DNA of 64,000 nt. Source: JAYRZB01 sp041916675. Its GTDB lineage: Bacteria > Pseudomonadota > Alphaproteobacteria > Rhizobiales > Devosiaceae. Below the pieces are notes generated by a model. That model saw nothing but the letters and a program-made list of their open reading frames with translations. It ran no database searches and was not told where the DNA came from. This document shows, piece after piece, positions 17,940-26,759 of the stretch; within the stretch, counting starts at the first letter, position 1, and the number at the start of each line of letters is the position of its first letter. The stretch spans positions 221,699 through 285,698 of the forward strand of contig JAYRZB010000006.1 of assembly GCA_041916675.1 (NCBI GenBank), in the 5' to 3' direction. Both the position numbers and the translations under genes were made by a program.

Positions 17940-18619
17940 TGCTGCAGCGCATCCTGGTCGTCGATGACGAGCCGCAGATCCAGCGCTTCCTCAGGCCCGC
18001 CCTGACCGCGGCTGGTTTCGATGTCGAAACCGCCGCTACCGCCACCGAGGCCAAGCGGCTTGCCGCGACCCGTGCACCGGCGCTGATTGTGCTCGATCTT
18101 GGCCTGCCCGATGCCGATGGCAAAGCCGTGATCGAAACGGTGCGGGCCTATTCTTCCGTGCCCATCATTGTCCTGTCGGCGCGCGATCAGGAGACAGAAA
18201 AGATCGCCGCTCTCGATGCGGGGGCCGACGACTATGTCGAAAAGCCCTTCGGCATCGGCGAACTGCTGGCCCGCATCCGCGCCGCCCTTCGCCATGCGAC
18301 ACCAGGTCCGGTTTCCGCGCCGGTCACGCAGTTCGGTCCGATCAGTGTTGATATCGATCACCGAAGGGTACTGGTTGCCGGAGTGCCGGTTCACCTTACC
18401 CCCAAAGAGTTCGAGCTTCTCGAGCTGCTGGCCGCTCATGCCAACAAGGTGGTCACCCATCGTCAGGCCCTGACACAGATCTGGGGGCCGGCCCATCAGC
18501 ACGATGTCCAATATTTGCGCGTCATCGTCGGCCAGTTGCGCACCAAGCTCGAAGCCGATCCCCGGAAACCGCGTCACCTGATCAGTGAACCCGGCGTTGG
18601 CTATCGGCTGGTGGAATAG
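17939..18619 (+). CDS. kdpE: Response regulator KdpE
   Basis: 226 residues of the OmpR/PhoB class: a receiver with DDE at 9-11, phosphoacceptor D53 in VLDLGLPDADG, and K in YVEKPFG. The C-terminal winged helix contains LTPKEFELLELLA and ends GVGYRLVE. It activates kdp transcription after phosphorylation by KdpD. It ends the kdp run. Confidence 0.97.
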   Translation: MLQRILVVDDEPQIQRFLRPALTAAGFDVETAATATEAKRLAATRAPALIVLDLGLPDADGKAVIETVRAYSSVPIIVLSARDQETEKIAALDAGADDYVEKPFGIGELLARIRAALRHATPGPVSAPVTQFGPISVDIDHRRVLVAGVPVHLTPKEFELLELLAAHANKVVTHRQALTQIWGPAHQHDVQYLRVIVGQLRTKLEADPRKPRHLISEPGVGYRLVE

Positions 18620-18648
18620 GGCCGAACACCGCCCGGCCCGCTCACGCC

Positions 18649-18703
18649 TTGACAAGGGTCAATTGCAAATGCATTTCTGTTATTGAAATATTGAAAATTT
18701 CAA
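18649..18703 (+). promoter_or_regulatory. Candidate promoter and dyad operator before the SDR/polyol dehydrogenase operon
   Basis: TTGACA (18649-18654) is a good -35 element; no clear -10 lies at 17 nt. A perfect 7-bp inverted repeat TTGAAAT / ATTTCAA with a 7-nt spacer spans 18683-18703, ending 15 nt before the SDR start codon. AT-rich dyads of this kind suit RpiR-type repressors, and an RpiR gene lies two genes downstream. The regulator assignment is inference. Confidence 0.45.
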
Positions 18704-18718
18704 GCGGAGATGTGCGGC

Positions 18719-19516
18719 ATGGATGTCCGGCTGGATGGGCAGGTTCTGCTGGTCACCGGCAGCACACAAGGGCTGGGAGCAAAGATCGCTCGCCTGGCCA
18801 TCTCCAGTGGTGTGGCGGGCCTGATCATTTCGGGCCGCAGTCAGGAGCGCGGCCAGAAGCTGAGCGCGGAACTGTCCGGCAGCGGCACGCCCGTTGCATT
18901 CGTTGCCGCCGACCTATCCGACGCCGACGGTCCGGCCCTGCTGATGGATGCGGCGCTGGCCCGTTTTGGTCGCATCGACCTTCTGGTCAATTCGGCCGGC
19001 CTGACCGACCGCGCCTCGGTGCTCGATGGCACGATTGAGACCTGGGACAGGCTTTTTGCCGTCAATGCCCGCGCCCCGTTCTTTCTGATGCAGCGGGCGG
19101 TGGCCGATATGCTCAGGCGCAACGCGCCGGGCGCCATCGTCAACATTGTCTCGATGAATGCTTATTGCGGCACGCCGGAACTGGCCATCTATTCGGCCAC
19201 CAAGGGCGCGCTGGCGACCCTGACGAAGAATGTCGCCAATGCCTGCCTTGCCCGCAATATCCGGGTCAACGGCATCAATATGGGGTGGGCCGCCACCGAC
19301 GGCGAACAGCGCATGCAGGCCGAAACGCTCGGCAAGGGTGCCGATTGGGCGACCCTGGTTGCCGCCAGCATGCCGCTCGGGCGCCTGCTCAGCGATGATG
19401 AAGTGGCCCGGCTCACCCTGTTCCTGCTCAGCGCGCAATCGGGCCTGATGACCGGGGCGCTGATCGATCTTGAGCAGGCCGTTATTGGCGCGCCTGCCGG
19501 ATCGCAGAGGTTCTGA
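18719..19516 (+). CDS. SDR family oxidoreductase
   Basis: 265 residues from the ATG at 18719, which has GGAG 9 nt upstream; the ATG at 18710 abuts that site. This is a classical short-chain dehydrogenase: cofactor loop TGSTQGLGAKIA, NSAGLTDRA, catalytic Ser in NIVSMNAY and YSATKGAL (YxxxK). It likely oxidises a sugar or polyol. The TGATG overlap with the next gene, a polyol dehydrogenase, and the nearby RpiR/CUT2 genes support a carbohydrate role. The substrate is not determinable. Confidence 0.92.
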   Translation: MDVRLDGQVLLVTGSTQGLGAKIARLAISSGVAGLIISGRSQERGQKLSAELSGSGTPVAFVAADLSDADGPALLMDAALARFGRIDLLVNSAGLTDRASVLDGTIETWDRLFAVNARAPFFLMQRAVADMLRRNAPGAIVNIVSMNAYCGTPELAIYSATKGALATLTKNVANACLARNIRVNGINMGWAATDGEQRMQAETLGKGADWATLVAASMPLGRLLSDDEVARLTLFLLSAQSGLMTGALIDLEQAVIGAPAGSQRF

Positions 19517-21027
19517 TGCCCGGCGTGGGGCGGCTCGGTGCCGGGACGGTGGGGACCCTCCCCCCCGCCGTCCTGCGCCCCGGCTATGACCGTTCACGAC
19601 TGACGCCCGGCATCCTCCATCTTGGCGTGGGGGCCTTTCACCGCTGCCACCAGGCAGAATGGACCGATGATGCGCTGGCCAAGAGTTTCGGACCCTGGGG
19701 CATTATCGGGGTCAACCTGCGGCCGCCCGACCTGCAGGCCAGCCTTGCCGACCAGGATGGCTATTTCTGCCGCATCCTGCGCGAGAACGGCACCGACCAG
19801 CACCGGCTGGTGGGCGCGGTGCTCGATACCGTTTCGGTACTCGACGCCGCCTATGATCCGCACCGGCTGACGCTGCGCAAGGCGCTGAAATGGGCAGCCG
19901 ATGCGCGTATAAGACTGATCACCCTGACCATCACCGAAAAGGGATATTGCCACGTCCCGGCCACCGGCCTTCTCGACAAAGACCATCCCGATATCCTCCA
20001 CGATCTGGATCATCCCGAAGCGCCGGTATCAGCGCCCGGTTTCATCCTGGCCGCCATCGCAAGGCGGCGGCGTTCTGGCACGCCGATGCCCGTGGTGATC
20101 AGCTGCGACAACGTGGCCGACAATGGGGCGACCCTGCAGCGCTGCGTTGTCGCCCTTGCCGCCCTGCGCGATCCCGCACTGGCAGATTTCGTGCGCACCG
20201 AGGTGCGGTTCCTGTCCACCATGGTCGATCGCATTGTGCCCGCGACCCTTGATGAGGATATCGCCGCCTTTGCCCGGTTCGCGGGCGTCGAGGACTACGG
20301 CCTGGTGGTGGGCGAGCCGTTCCGCATGTGGGTGATTGAGGACAGGGCCGGTACCAGCCTGCCGCGCTGGGACCTGGCCGGGGCACTGGTGGTCGACGAC
20401 GTGGCCCCCTATGAAATCCTCAAGATGCGCGTGCTCAATGGCATCCAGTCCAATGTCTGCCAGCTTGGGCTGCTCTCTGGGCTCAAATTCATGGCCGATG
20501 TCATGGGCGACACGGTTTTCGAGGATTTTGCCCGGCAGGTGATGATCAACGAAGTGCTTCCGCACCTGCCCGCCGTACCGGGGATTGATCCACAGGCCTA
20601 TGTCGAGCAATCAATCCGTCGGCTCAAGAACCCCGATCTCAAGCATCGCACGGCCCAGATCTCAACCGATGGCTCGCGCAAGATCCGGCAGCGCCTGCTC
20701 CAGCCGATCCGCGCCGCCCGTGCGGCGGATACGCCATGCCATGGCCTGCTGCTGGGGCTGGCAGGCTGGATGCAATATGCCTCCGGCCGCGACCATCTAG
20801 GGCGGGCCATCGCCGTCAACGATCCTATCGCCGCACAAAGCCTTGCCATCGGCGAGCGGGCAGGCGGGGACCCCGGCAGGCTGGTGCGCGGCATGCTCGA
20901 TCTCGAAGACGTCTTTGGCACAGATATGCGCGCCGATCCGCGGGTGGTCGATACCCTGACCGGTCTGATGGCCCGGCTGATGACCCACAGTGCCCGGCAG
21001 GTGGTTGCCAGTCTCTCCGACGCCTAG
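19516..21027 (+). CDS. Mannitol dehydrogenase/fructuronate reductase family protein with altered active-site motif
   Basis: 503 residues, normal for the long-chain polyol dehydrogenase family. The Rossmann motif is ILHLGVGAFHRCHQ, with TLTITEKGYCH and VISCDNVADNG. In mannitol 2-dehydrogenase the active site is K-x4-N-x2-H. Here K303 and N308 are kept (KMRVLNGIQ) but the His position is Gln311. It may act on a non-standard polyol or uronate, or be impaired. It is translationally coupled to the SDR upstream. Alternatives are D-mannonate, D-altronate or mannitol oxidoreductase. Confidence 0.88.
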   Translation: MPGVGRLGAGTVGTLPPAVLRPGYDRSRLTPGILHLGVGAFHRCHQAEWTDDALAKSFGPWGIIGVNLRPPDLQASLADQDGYFCRILRENGTDQHRLVGAVLDTVSVLDAAYDPHRLTLRKALKWAADARIRLITLTITEKGYCHVPATGLLDKDHPDILHDLDHPEAPVSAPGFILAAIARRRRSGTPMPVVISCDNVADNGATLQRCVVALAALRDPALADFVRTEVRFLSTMVDRIVPATLDEDIAAFARFAGVEDYGLVVGEPFRMWVIEDRAGTSLPRWDLAGALVVDDVAPYEILKMRVLNGIQSNVCQLGLLSGLKFMADVMGDTVFEDFARQVMINEVLPHLPAVPGIDPQAYVEQSIRRLKNPDLKHRTAQISTDGSRKIRQRLLQPIRAARAADTPCHGLLLGLAGWMQYASGRDHLGRAIAVNDPIAAQSLAIGERAGGDPGRLVRGMLDLEDVFGTDMRADPRVVDTLTGLMARLMTHSARQVVASLSDA

Positions 21028-21164
21028 CCATGTCGAGCTGATACGGGCTTTGCATGGTTGCAGGCGTATTGAATTGTGACGGAACCGGGTTATAGAACCG
21101 GCAAACTATTTGAGCATTTGCGCCGCGCCGGGTCTCGGCGAACCGATTTTTCAGGGGACGGGGA

Positions 21165-22037
21165 ATGTCCGTGGACGAAGCCAAAGGGGCCGGTCAACCG
21201 GCAGTGCTCGACTATGCAGGACTGCTTGCCCAGTTGACCGAGCGGCAGGACAGTCTCAGCAAGCGCTTGCAGCAGGTGGCGCGGTTTTTCATCAACAACC
21301 CGGAAGATGTCGCAATCTCCAACATTGTCGAGATTGCCCGGCTGGCGCAGGTGCAGCCCTCGACCATTTCGCGCTTCGCCAAGGAAATGGGCTTTGCCGG
21401 TTTTGGCGACCTGCAGGGGGTCTTCCGGCAGCGCTTGGTGGGGCCGCGCATGACCTATGCCGAGCGCATGAAGGCCTTCGTCGGCACCCCGGTGCCGGGC
21501 GACAGCACCGACCTTGACCTTGATGAGCCAAGCCTGGTGTTCGACACCTTCGTGCAGGCGGCCATGGATACGTTGATGCGCCTGCGCGAGGACGTGGACC
21601 GCACCGAACTCAAGGGGTTCGTCGATACGCTCTATCAGGCCGAGGCGGTCCATATTGTGGCCGCCCGCGGTGCCTATGGCGTTGGCGCCTATTGCTATTA
21701 CAGCCTGTCGCGGGTCGGCAAGCGCGCCCATCTGATCGACAATCTGGGGGCAATGCGCGAGCAGCAGCTCTCGGCGGTGGGCGCGGACGATGTGCTGCTG
21801 GTCCTGACCTTTGACGATTATACGCCCGAAACCATTGCCATCACCAAGGCGGCGCACGAAAAGGGCCGCACGATCCTGGTGATCACCGACAATGAGCTGA
21901 GCCCGGTGGCCAACCTCGGGATACACCGGCTGTTCGTCAAGGAGGCCCGGCTTGGCCACTTCCGGTCGCAGGTGCCGGCCATGGTGCTCTGCCAGTCGCT
22001 GATTGTCAGCCTTGGCCGCCTGATCAGCCGGACCTAG
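21165..22037 (+). CDS. MurR/RpiR family transcriptional regulator
   Basis: 290 residues: an N-terminal RpiR helix-turn-helix (about 20-95; VARFFINNPEDVAISNIVEIAR, PSTISRFAKEMGFAGFGDLQ) and a C-terminal SIS sugar-phosphate-binding domain (about 140-275). Such regulators sense phosphosugars and control local catabolic genes. It probably controls the flanking SDR/polyol dehydrogenase operon and the opposing CUT2 operon. Its stop TAG lies in CTAG, shared with the stop of the convergent oxidoreductase gene. Confidence 0.93.
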   Translation: MSVDEAKGAGQPAVLDYAGLLAQLTERQDSLSKRLQQVARFFINNPEDVAISNIVEIARLAQVQPSTISRFAKEMGFAGFGDLQGVFRQRLVGPRMTYAERMKAFVGTPVPGDSTDLDLDEPSLVFDTFVQAAMDTLMRLREDVDRTELKGFVDTLYQAEAVHIVAARGAYGVGAYCYYSLSRVGKRAHLIDNLGAMREQQLSAVGADDVLLVLTFDDYTPETIAITKAAHEKGRTILVITDNELSPVANLGIHRLFVKEARLGHFRSQVPAMVLCQSLIVSLGRLISRT

Positions 22038-23218
22038 CGGAACTCGGCTTCCATCCACCGGCCGCCGTCGCGGAACGAGGCGACCGCCGCCGAGACGAAC
22101 TTGACCCCGCGCGCGCCATCGCGCCCGTCCGGCACCAGCGCCAACCGCCCGGCATCGGGCGCTGCGCCATTGCGGTGGGCGCGGATGATGTCGGCGGCAT
22201 CGCGATAGAAATTGGCAAAGGCCTCGATATAGCCCTCAGGGTGCGCTGCGGGCATGCGCGAGATGCGCCGGGCCTCCGGCCCTGATCCATGGCCGCCGCG
22301 AATGATGGTGCGGGCTTCCTCGCCAAAACGGGCCATGCGCAGTTCCTCGGGCCGCGTGCCGGTCCATTCCAGCCCGCCTTTGTCGCCGTAAATTCGAACC
22401 GTCAGGTCGTTGTAATGGCCCGGCGAGGTCTGGCTGGCCACAATGGTGCCGCGCGCGCCATTGGCCCAGCGCACCAGTACATGGGCATTGTCATCGAGCC
22501 GGCGCCCGGGCACGGCGGTAAACAGGTCTGCAGAAACGCTTGCGGCATGGGTTCCGGCGATGAAAGACGCTAGATTGTAGGCATGCACACCGATATCGGC
22601 CAGCACCGCCGATTCCCCGGCCCGTGCCGGGTCGGTACGCCATTCGGCCTGCTTGTTGCCATCGGCATCGATCGGCAGGGTCAGCCAGTCCTGGATATAA
22701 CTGGCATGCACGGCAACGATCCGCCCCAGTTCGCCCGCCGCCACCATTTCGCGCGCCTGCCGCACCATGGCATAGCCGGTATTGTTCAGCGTCACCAAAA
22801 GCTTGCGCTTGAGCCGGTCGGCCAGCGCCACCAGCTGTTCGGCCTCGGGCAGGGTGGTTGAAAGCGGCTTATCGCAGATCACGTCGATCCCGGCCTGAAG
22901 AAAGGCGATGGCGATCGGGGCATGCAGGTGGTTGGGTGTTACGATCACCACCGCTTCGATCCCGTCCGGGCGAGCCGCTTCGGCACGGGCCATCTCGGCA
23001 TAGTCGGCATAGCTCCGGTCCGGCGCGATGCCGATCTCGGCCGCCGAAGCTGCGGCATTGGCCGGGTCCGAGGACAGCGCTCCGGCCACGAGAACAATCT
23101 GGTCGTCGAGCCGCATCGCCAGCCGGTGCACCGCCCCGATAAAGGCATTGCGCCCGCCCCCGACCATGCCCACGCGCAGTTTGGCTGCAGCGTGAGCATC
23201 AGGCGTTGCGTAAACCAT
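22034..23218 (-). CDS. Gfo/Idh/MocA family oxidoreductase
   Basis: 394 residues. The N-terminal Rossmann fold has RVGMVGGGRNAFIGAVH, NHLHAPIAIAFLQAG and VICDKPLSTTLPEAEQL; DKP replaces the usual EKP. The C-terminal part is a GFO_IDH_MocA beta-sheet domain. These NAD(P)-dependent enzymes oxidise sugars, inositols or glycosides. It is the last gene of the minus-strand run after the CUT2 permeases (14 nt gap), so it likely acts on the imported sugar or its isomerised product. Confidence 0.92.
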   Translation of the reverse strand: MVYATPDAHAAAKLRVGMVGGGRNAFIGAVHRLAMRLDDQIVLVAGALSSDPANAAASAAEIGIAPDRSYADYAEMARAEAARPDGIEAVVIVTPNHLHAPIAIAFLQAGIDVICDKPLSTTLPEAEQLVALADRLKRKLLVTLNNTGYAMVRQAREMVAAGELGRIVAVHASYIQDWLTLPIDADGNKQAEWRTDPARAGESAVLADIGVHAYNLASFIAGTHAASVSADLFTAVPGRRLDDNAHVLVRWANGARGTIVASQTSPGHYNDLTVRIYGDKGGLEWTGTRPEELRMARFGEEARTIIRGGHGSGPEARRISRMPAAHPEGYIEAFANFYRDAADIIRAHRNGAAPDAGRLALVPDGRDGARGVKFVSAAVASFRDGGRWMEAEFR

Positions 23219-23232
23219 CGATCTTCCTCCGG

Positions 23233-24219
23233 TCAGCGGTCCTCAACAATGCGCAGATAGGCGGCGGCCACGAACAGGATGATCAGGCCAAACAGGATCC
23301 GGCGCGCCCCTTCGGGGATCTGCAGAATGGTCAGCATGGTGGTCATCACTGTCAGGATCAGCGCCCCGACAATGGTGCCGGTATAGCCCCCGCGCCCGCC
23401 AAAGATCGAGGTGCCCCCGATCACGGCCGCCGCCACCGAGGGCAGCAGCAGTGGTTCGGCCAGCGTCAGCGATGGTGCCTTGATCAGCCCCACATAAAGC
23501 AGTCCGGTGATCCCGGCCAAGAGCCCCGAGGCGACATAAAGGGCGGTGATCACCTTCCAGTACGATACGCCCGAGAGCCGGGCGGCATTTTCATTGTCGC
23601 CCACCGCATAGAGCAGGCGCCCAAAGCCGGTATAGCGCAGGCCAAGAATGATCAGCAGCGCCACCGGCACGAACAGCAAAAGCGCATTGGGCACGCCATA
23701 GGACAGGCCCGTGCCGAGCCAGGCCAGAAACTCCGGGATATCCGAGCCGGTGGCGATGACGGTGCGCTGATAGACCTGCAGGCAGCCAAAGCCCACAAGC
23801 CCGGTGCCCAGCGTCATGATCAGCGGGTGCACGCGGAAAACCCCGACCCCGATGCCGTTGACCAGCCCCATCAGCAGTGCCGGAATGATGGCCATGGCAA
23901 TAGCGATGGCCGGATCGTGGTGCAGCACCTGGGTGGCCATGACGAAGGCGGTGATGGTGGCCACTGTCCCCGCCGACATGTCGATGCCGCCGGTCAGCAT
24001 GGTCAGGGTCTGGCAACCGGCGAGCAGGGCGAGCGGAATGGCGAACTTGATGGTATTGGCCATCCAGCGCTCGTTGACGATCCCAGGGCGGATGATCGAG
24101 AGCGCCACGATCAGGACGATCAGCAGCAGGATCAGCGGCACCACCGGATACTCGCTCATGAAGCGCTTGATGCGGCGCCCGAGCGGGATAGACGTCGCGG
24201 CCATGGCGGTGTCGGTCAT
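23233..24219 (-). CDS. CUT2-type sugar ABC transporter permease (RbsC-like)
   Basis: 328 residues, eight or more membrane segments. The BPD_transp_2 signature includes GGIDMSAGTVATITAFV and the loop GGTSIFGGRGG. The start ATG at 24217-24219 overlaps the stop of the other permease (ATGA); the longer upstream frame lies inside that permease gene and is not real. It pairs with its neighbour to form a heterodimeric channel. Confidence 0.93.
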   Translation of the reverse strand: MTDTAMAATSIPLGRRIKRFMSEYPVVPLILLLIVLIVALSIIRPGIVNERWMANTIKFAIPLALLAGCQTLTMLTGGIDMSAGTVATITAFVMATQVLHHDPAIAIAMAIIPALLMGLVNGIGVGVFRVHPLIMTLGTGLVGFGCLQVYQRTVIATGSDIPEFLAWLGTGLSYGVPNALLLFVPVALLIILGLRYTGFGRLLYAVGDNENAARLSGVSYWKVITALYVASGLLAGITGLLYVGLIKAPSLTLAEPLLLPSVAAAVIGGTSIFGGRGGYTGTIVGALILTVMTTMLTILQIPEGARRILFGLIILFVAAAYLRIVEDR

Positions 24220-25190
24220 AATGTGCGGCCTTTCATGGCAATAAAGGCACCCAGCATCACCACCAGCACCATGATGGCGCCTTCGATGATGGTGGTCACG
24301 TTGGGGTCGACGGCCAAGAGCGTCAGGTCGGTGCGCACCAGCCGCAGGGTGAACACAGCAACGATCGGACCAACCAGCCCGCCACGTCCGCCGCCCAGCA
24401 CCACCCCTCCCAGCACCACGGCCGCCACGCTGGCCAAGAGGTAAGGCCCGGGAATGGGCGCGCCGATACCGGTGCTCATGGTCAGGGATATGCCGCCCAT
24501 GGCAGCCAAAAGCCCGGCCAGCCCATAGGCGATGATGCGCGTGCGCGCCACCGGCACGCCGGAGCGGAAGGCAGCCAGCTCGCTCGAACCGGTCGCATAG
24601 ATCGAGAGCCCCAGCCGCGAGTGTTTGAGCGGGATCCAGATCGCTGCCAGCGCCACCACCAGCAGCACCAGCGCATTGGGTATCCACATGGTGATCCAGT
24701 CGGGTATGCCGGGGATCGGCAGCGTGCCCACGATCATCGCCTTGAGCCAGAGCGCCGCCCCGCCGCCGGGCGAGGCCAGGATCAACAGCGCCACGCCCTG
24801 CAACACGAACAGCATGGCCAGCGTCACCACGATATCGGGCACGCGGGTGATCACGATCAACACCCCATTCAGCGCCCCCAGCCCAAAGCCCATGGCCAGC
24901 ACCAGGGGAATGACGACAAAGGCAAATTCCTCGCTGGCCCCTGCCATCAGCACTGCTGCCGTGACGCTGGTCACCGCCATCATCGAGGCAATCGATAGAT
25001 CGATCCCGCCTACGATCACCACGATGGCCTGCGCCGCCACGGCAAAGGCGTAGGGCAGGGCGGCGCGAACCAGTGAGCCGAAATCATTGGCCCCGTAATT
25101 GGGCTGGATGAACTTGGTCAACAGCACCAGGGCCGCAAACAGCACCCAGAGCCCGGTCACCCAGGCATTGCGCTTGAAAAAGCCCGTCAT
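24216..25190 (-). CDS. CUT2-type sugar ABC transporter permease (RbsC-like)
   Basis: 324 residues with multiple membrane helices and the family signature VGGIDLSIASMMAVTSVTAAV plus LGGVVLGGGRGGLVGPI. The ATG overlaps the ATPase stop codon (ATGA) and the stop overlaps the next permease, indicating tight translational coupling. Confidence 0.93.
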   Translation of the reverse strand: MTGFFKRNAWVTGLWVLFAALVLLTKFIQPNYGANDFGSLVRAALPYAFAVAAQAIVVIVGGIDLSIASMMAVTSVTAAVLMAGASEEFAFVVIPLVLAMGFGLGALNGVLIVITRVPDIVVTLAMLFVLQGVALLILASPGGGAALWLKAMIVGTLPIPGIPDWITMWIPNALVLLVVALAAIWIPLKHSRLGLSIYATGSSELAAFRSGVPVARTRIIAYGLAGLLAAMGGISLTMSTGIGAPIPGPYLLASVAAVVLGGVVLGGGRGGLVGPIVAVFTLRLVRTDLTLLAVDPNVTTIIEGAIMVLVVMLGAFIAMKGRTL

Positions 25191-26680
25191 GCGGCACCCT
25201 CCTTGCCGCTCTGGCGCGACAGGCCGTAGGAGGCGCGGGTGAGGGTTGCCTCATCTGCCATCGTGGCGGGCATGATGTCGACGACCCGGCCGCCGAAAAT
25301 GGCGATCACGCTGTCACAGACCATGGGCACTTCCTCGAGTTCGGAAGTGTAGAACAACACCGATTTCCCCTGTCCGGCCAGCTCACGCAGCAGTTTGTAG
25401 ATTTCGTGCTTGGTGCCCACATCAATCCCGCGCGTGGGATCAAAGCAGAGGATGGTGCGCGCGTCTGCCGCGATCCAGCGGGCAATGGTGACCTTTTGCT
25501 GGTTGCCGCCCGAAAGCCTTTGCACTTCGCCCTGGGCGCGGGTGTCGATCTGCAGGCGCTTGATCGCTTTGCCGACCACATCGGCCTCGCGCGCCATGTT
25601 GATCGGCCCCCAGCGTTTGACCGGCGCAGTAAAGGGCAGGGCAATATTCTCGCGCACCGAGCGATGCATCAACAATGCATCGGCACGGTTGCCGGGCACA
25701 TAGGCGATCGATTGGGCAATCGCATCCTTGGGGTGGTTGAAGCTCACAGCCTTGCCGTCAACCTCGATGGTGCCGCCCAGCGCCTTGGCCGAACCGGCGA
25801 GGGCCGCAAACAGTTCATCCTGCCCCTGGCCTTCCAGCGCGACAACACCGGTGACCTCGCCGTCACGCAGGTCGAACGAGACATCGTGCAGTTTGCTGCC
25901 CGCCTTGAGGTTGCGCACCCCGATGCGCACCGGCTTTGGCGGGTTGGCCTCCGTGTCCTGGCGCGCCAGCGCGGCGCGGCGCTTTTCAATCCTGGCGCCG
26001 AGCATCAGTTCGACGATCTTTTCCTCAATGCCGGGGCCGATATCCACCACACCCACGGTTTCGCCATCGCGCAACACGGTGGCGCGGTTGCAGACAGCGG
26101 CAATTTCGACAAAGCGGTGCGAGATAAAGATCACCGACTTGCCGGTGGCGGCCTGCTGGCGCACGACGTCGAGCACGCGCTCAGCAAGATCCCCGGGCAG
26201 GGCAGCGGTCATTTCATCGAGCAGCAGCACGTCCGGTTCGGCCGCCAGCGCCCGCGCCAGATCGAGCACGCGCACGATGGCCAGCGGCAGGTCGCGCGCC
26301 ACCGCCTGCATATCAAGGTCGGGCAGGCCAAGATCGCGTACAAATCCGGTAAAGGCCTCGACCGGTGTGCGGTTCAGGCGCAGGTTATCGATCACGCTCA
26401 GGTCCGGGATCAGGGATGGTTCCTGATAGACCGGCACCAGGCCCGAGCGGCGGGCATGGGCAGGCGAGCGCACGTTGAGTTCCCGGCCACGGATCAGAAT
26501 GCGGCCCGAAGTCGGCGGCACCGCGCCGGTGAGGATTTTAACGAGGGTGGATTTACCGGCGCCATTGGCGCCCAGCAAGGCATGGACTTCGCCGGGCAGC
26601 ACCGAAAGCGATGCATTGCGCAGGGCGGCAACGGCACCATAGGACTTGGCGACGCCAGCTGCGTCCAGAAGCGGGTTCAT
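25187..26680 (-). CDS. CUT2-type sugar ABC transporter ATP-binding protein (two fused NBDs)
   Basis: About 498 residues in two nucleotide-binding domains. NBD1 has an intact Walker A (GANGAGKST) but its Walker B is followed by DEMTAAL instead of DEPTAAL, and no LSGGQ-type signature is present (the region reads DLPLAIVRVLDLARAL). NBD2 lacks a Walker A lysine (VVALEGQGQDE), which is usual for the family, but keeps LSGGNQQKVTIARW. Only one composite ATP site therefore looks complete. The ATG at 26680 is chosen; an in-frame GTG at 26686 is possible. Confidence 0.92.
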   Translation of the reverse strand: MNPLLDAAGVAKSYGAVAALRNASLSVLPGEVHALLGANGAGKSTLVKILTGAVPPTSGRILIRGRELNVRSPAHARRSGLVPVYQEPSLIPDLSVIDNLRLNRTPVEAFTGFVRDLGLPDLDMQAVARDLPLAIVRVLDLARALAAEPDVLLLDEMTAALPGDLAERVLDVVRQQAATGKSVIFISHRFVEIAAVCNRATVLRDGETVGVVDIGPGIEEKIVELMLGARIEKRRAALARQDTEANPPKPVRIGVRNLKAGSKLHDVSFDLRDGEVTGVVALEGQGQDELFAALAGSAKALGGTIEVDGKAVSFNHPKDAIAQSIAYVPGNRADALLMHRSVRENIALPFTAPVKRWGPINMAREADVVGKAIKRLQIDTRAQGEVQRLSGGNQQKVTIARWIAADARTILCFDPTRGIDVGTKHEIYKLLRELAGQGKSVLFYTSELEEVPMVCDSVIAIFGGRVVDIMPATMADEATLTRASYGLSRQSGKEGAA

Positions 26681-26713
26681 GGTCACACAATGAGCAGCCG
26701 TTTGATCGGAAGA

Positions 26714-26740
26714 GGGAGATGAGGCCGGGCCTCACCTCCC
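26714..26740 (-). repeat. GC-rich hairpin between binding-protein and ATPase genes
   Basis: An imperfect inverted repeat (GGGAGATGAGGCC against GGCCTCACCTCCC, 12 of 13 positions match) lies 19 nt after the stop of the binding-protein gene. It likely protects the upstream mRNA or attenuates downstream expression, giving excess binding protein. Confidence 0.55.
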
Positions 26741-26759
26741 CGCAGGTTCGAGCGCGCTT

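Noticed and set aside
24220..24687. N-terminal extension of the CUT2 permease
   Set aside because: The extension lies entirely within the other permease gene; the ATGA junction at 24216-24219 gives a family-normal start.
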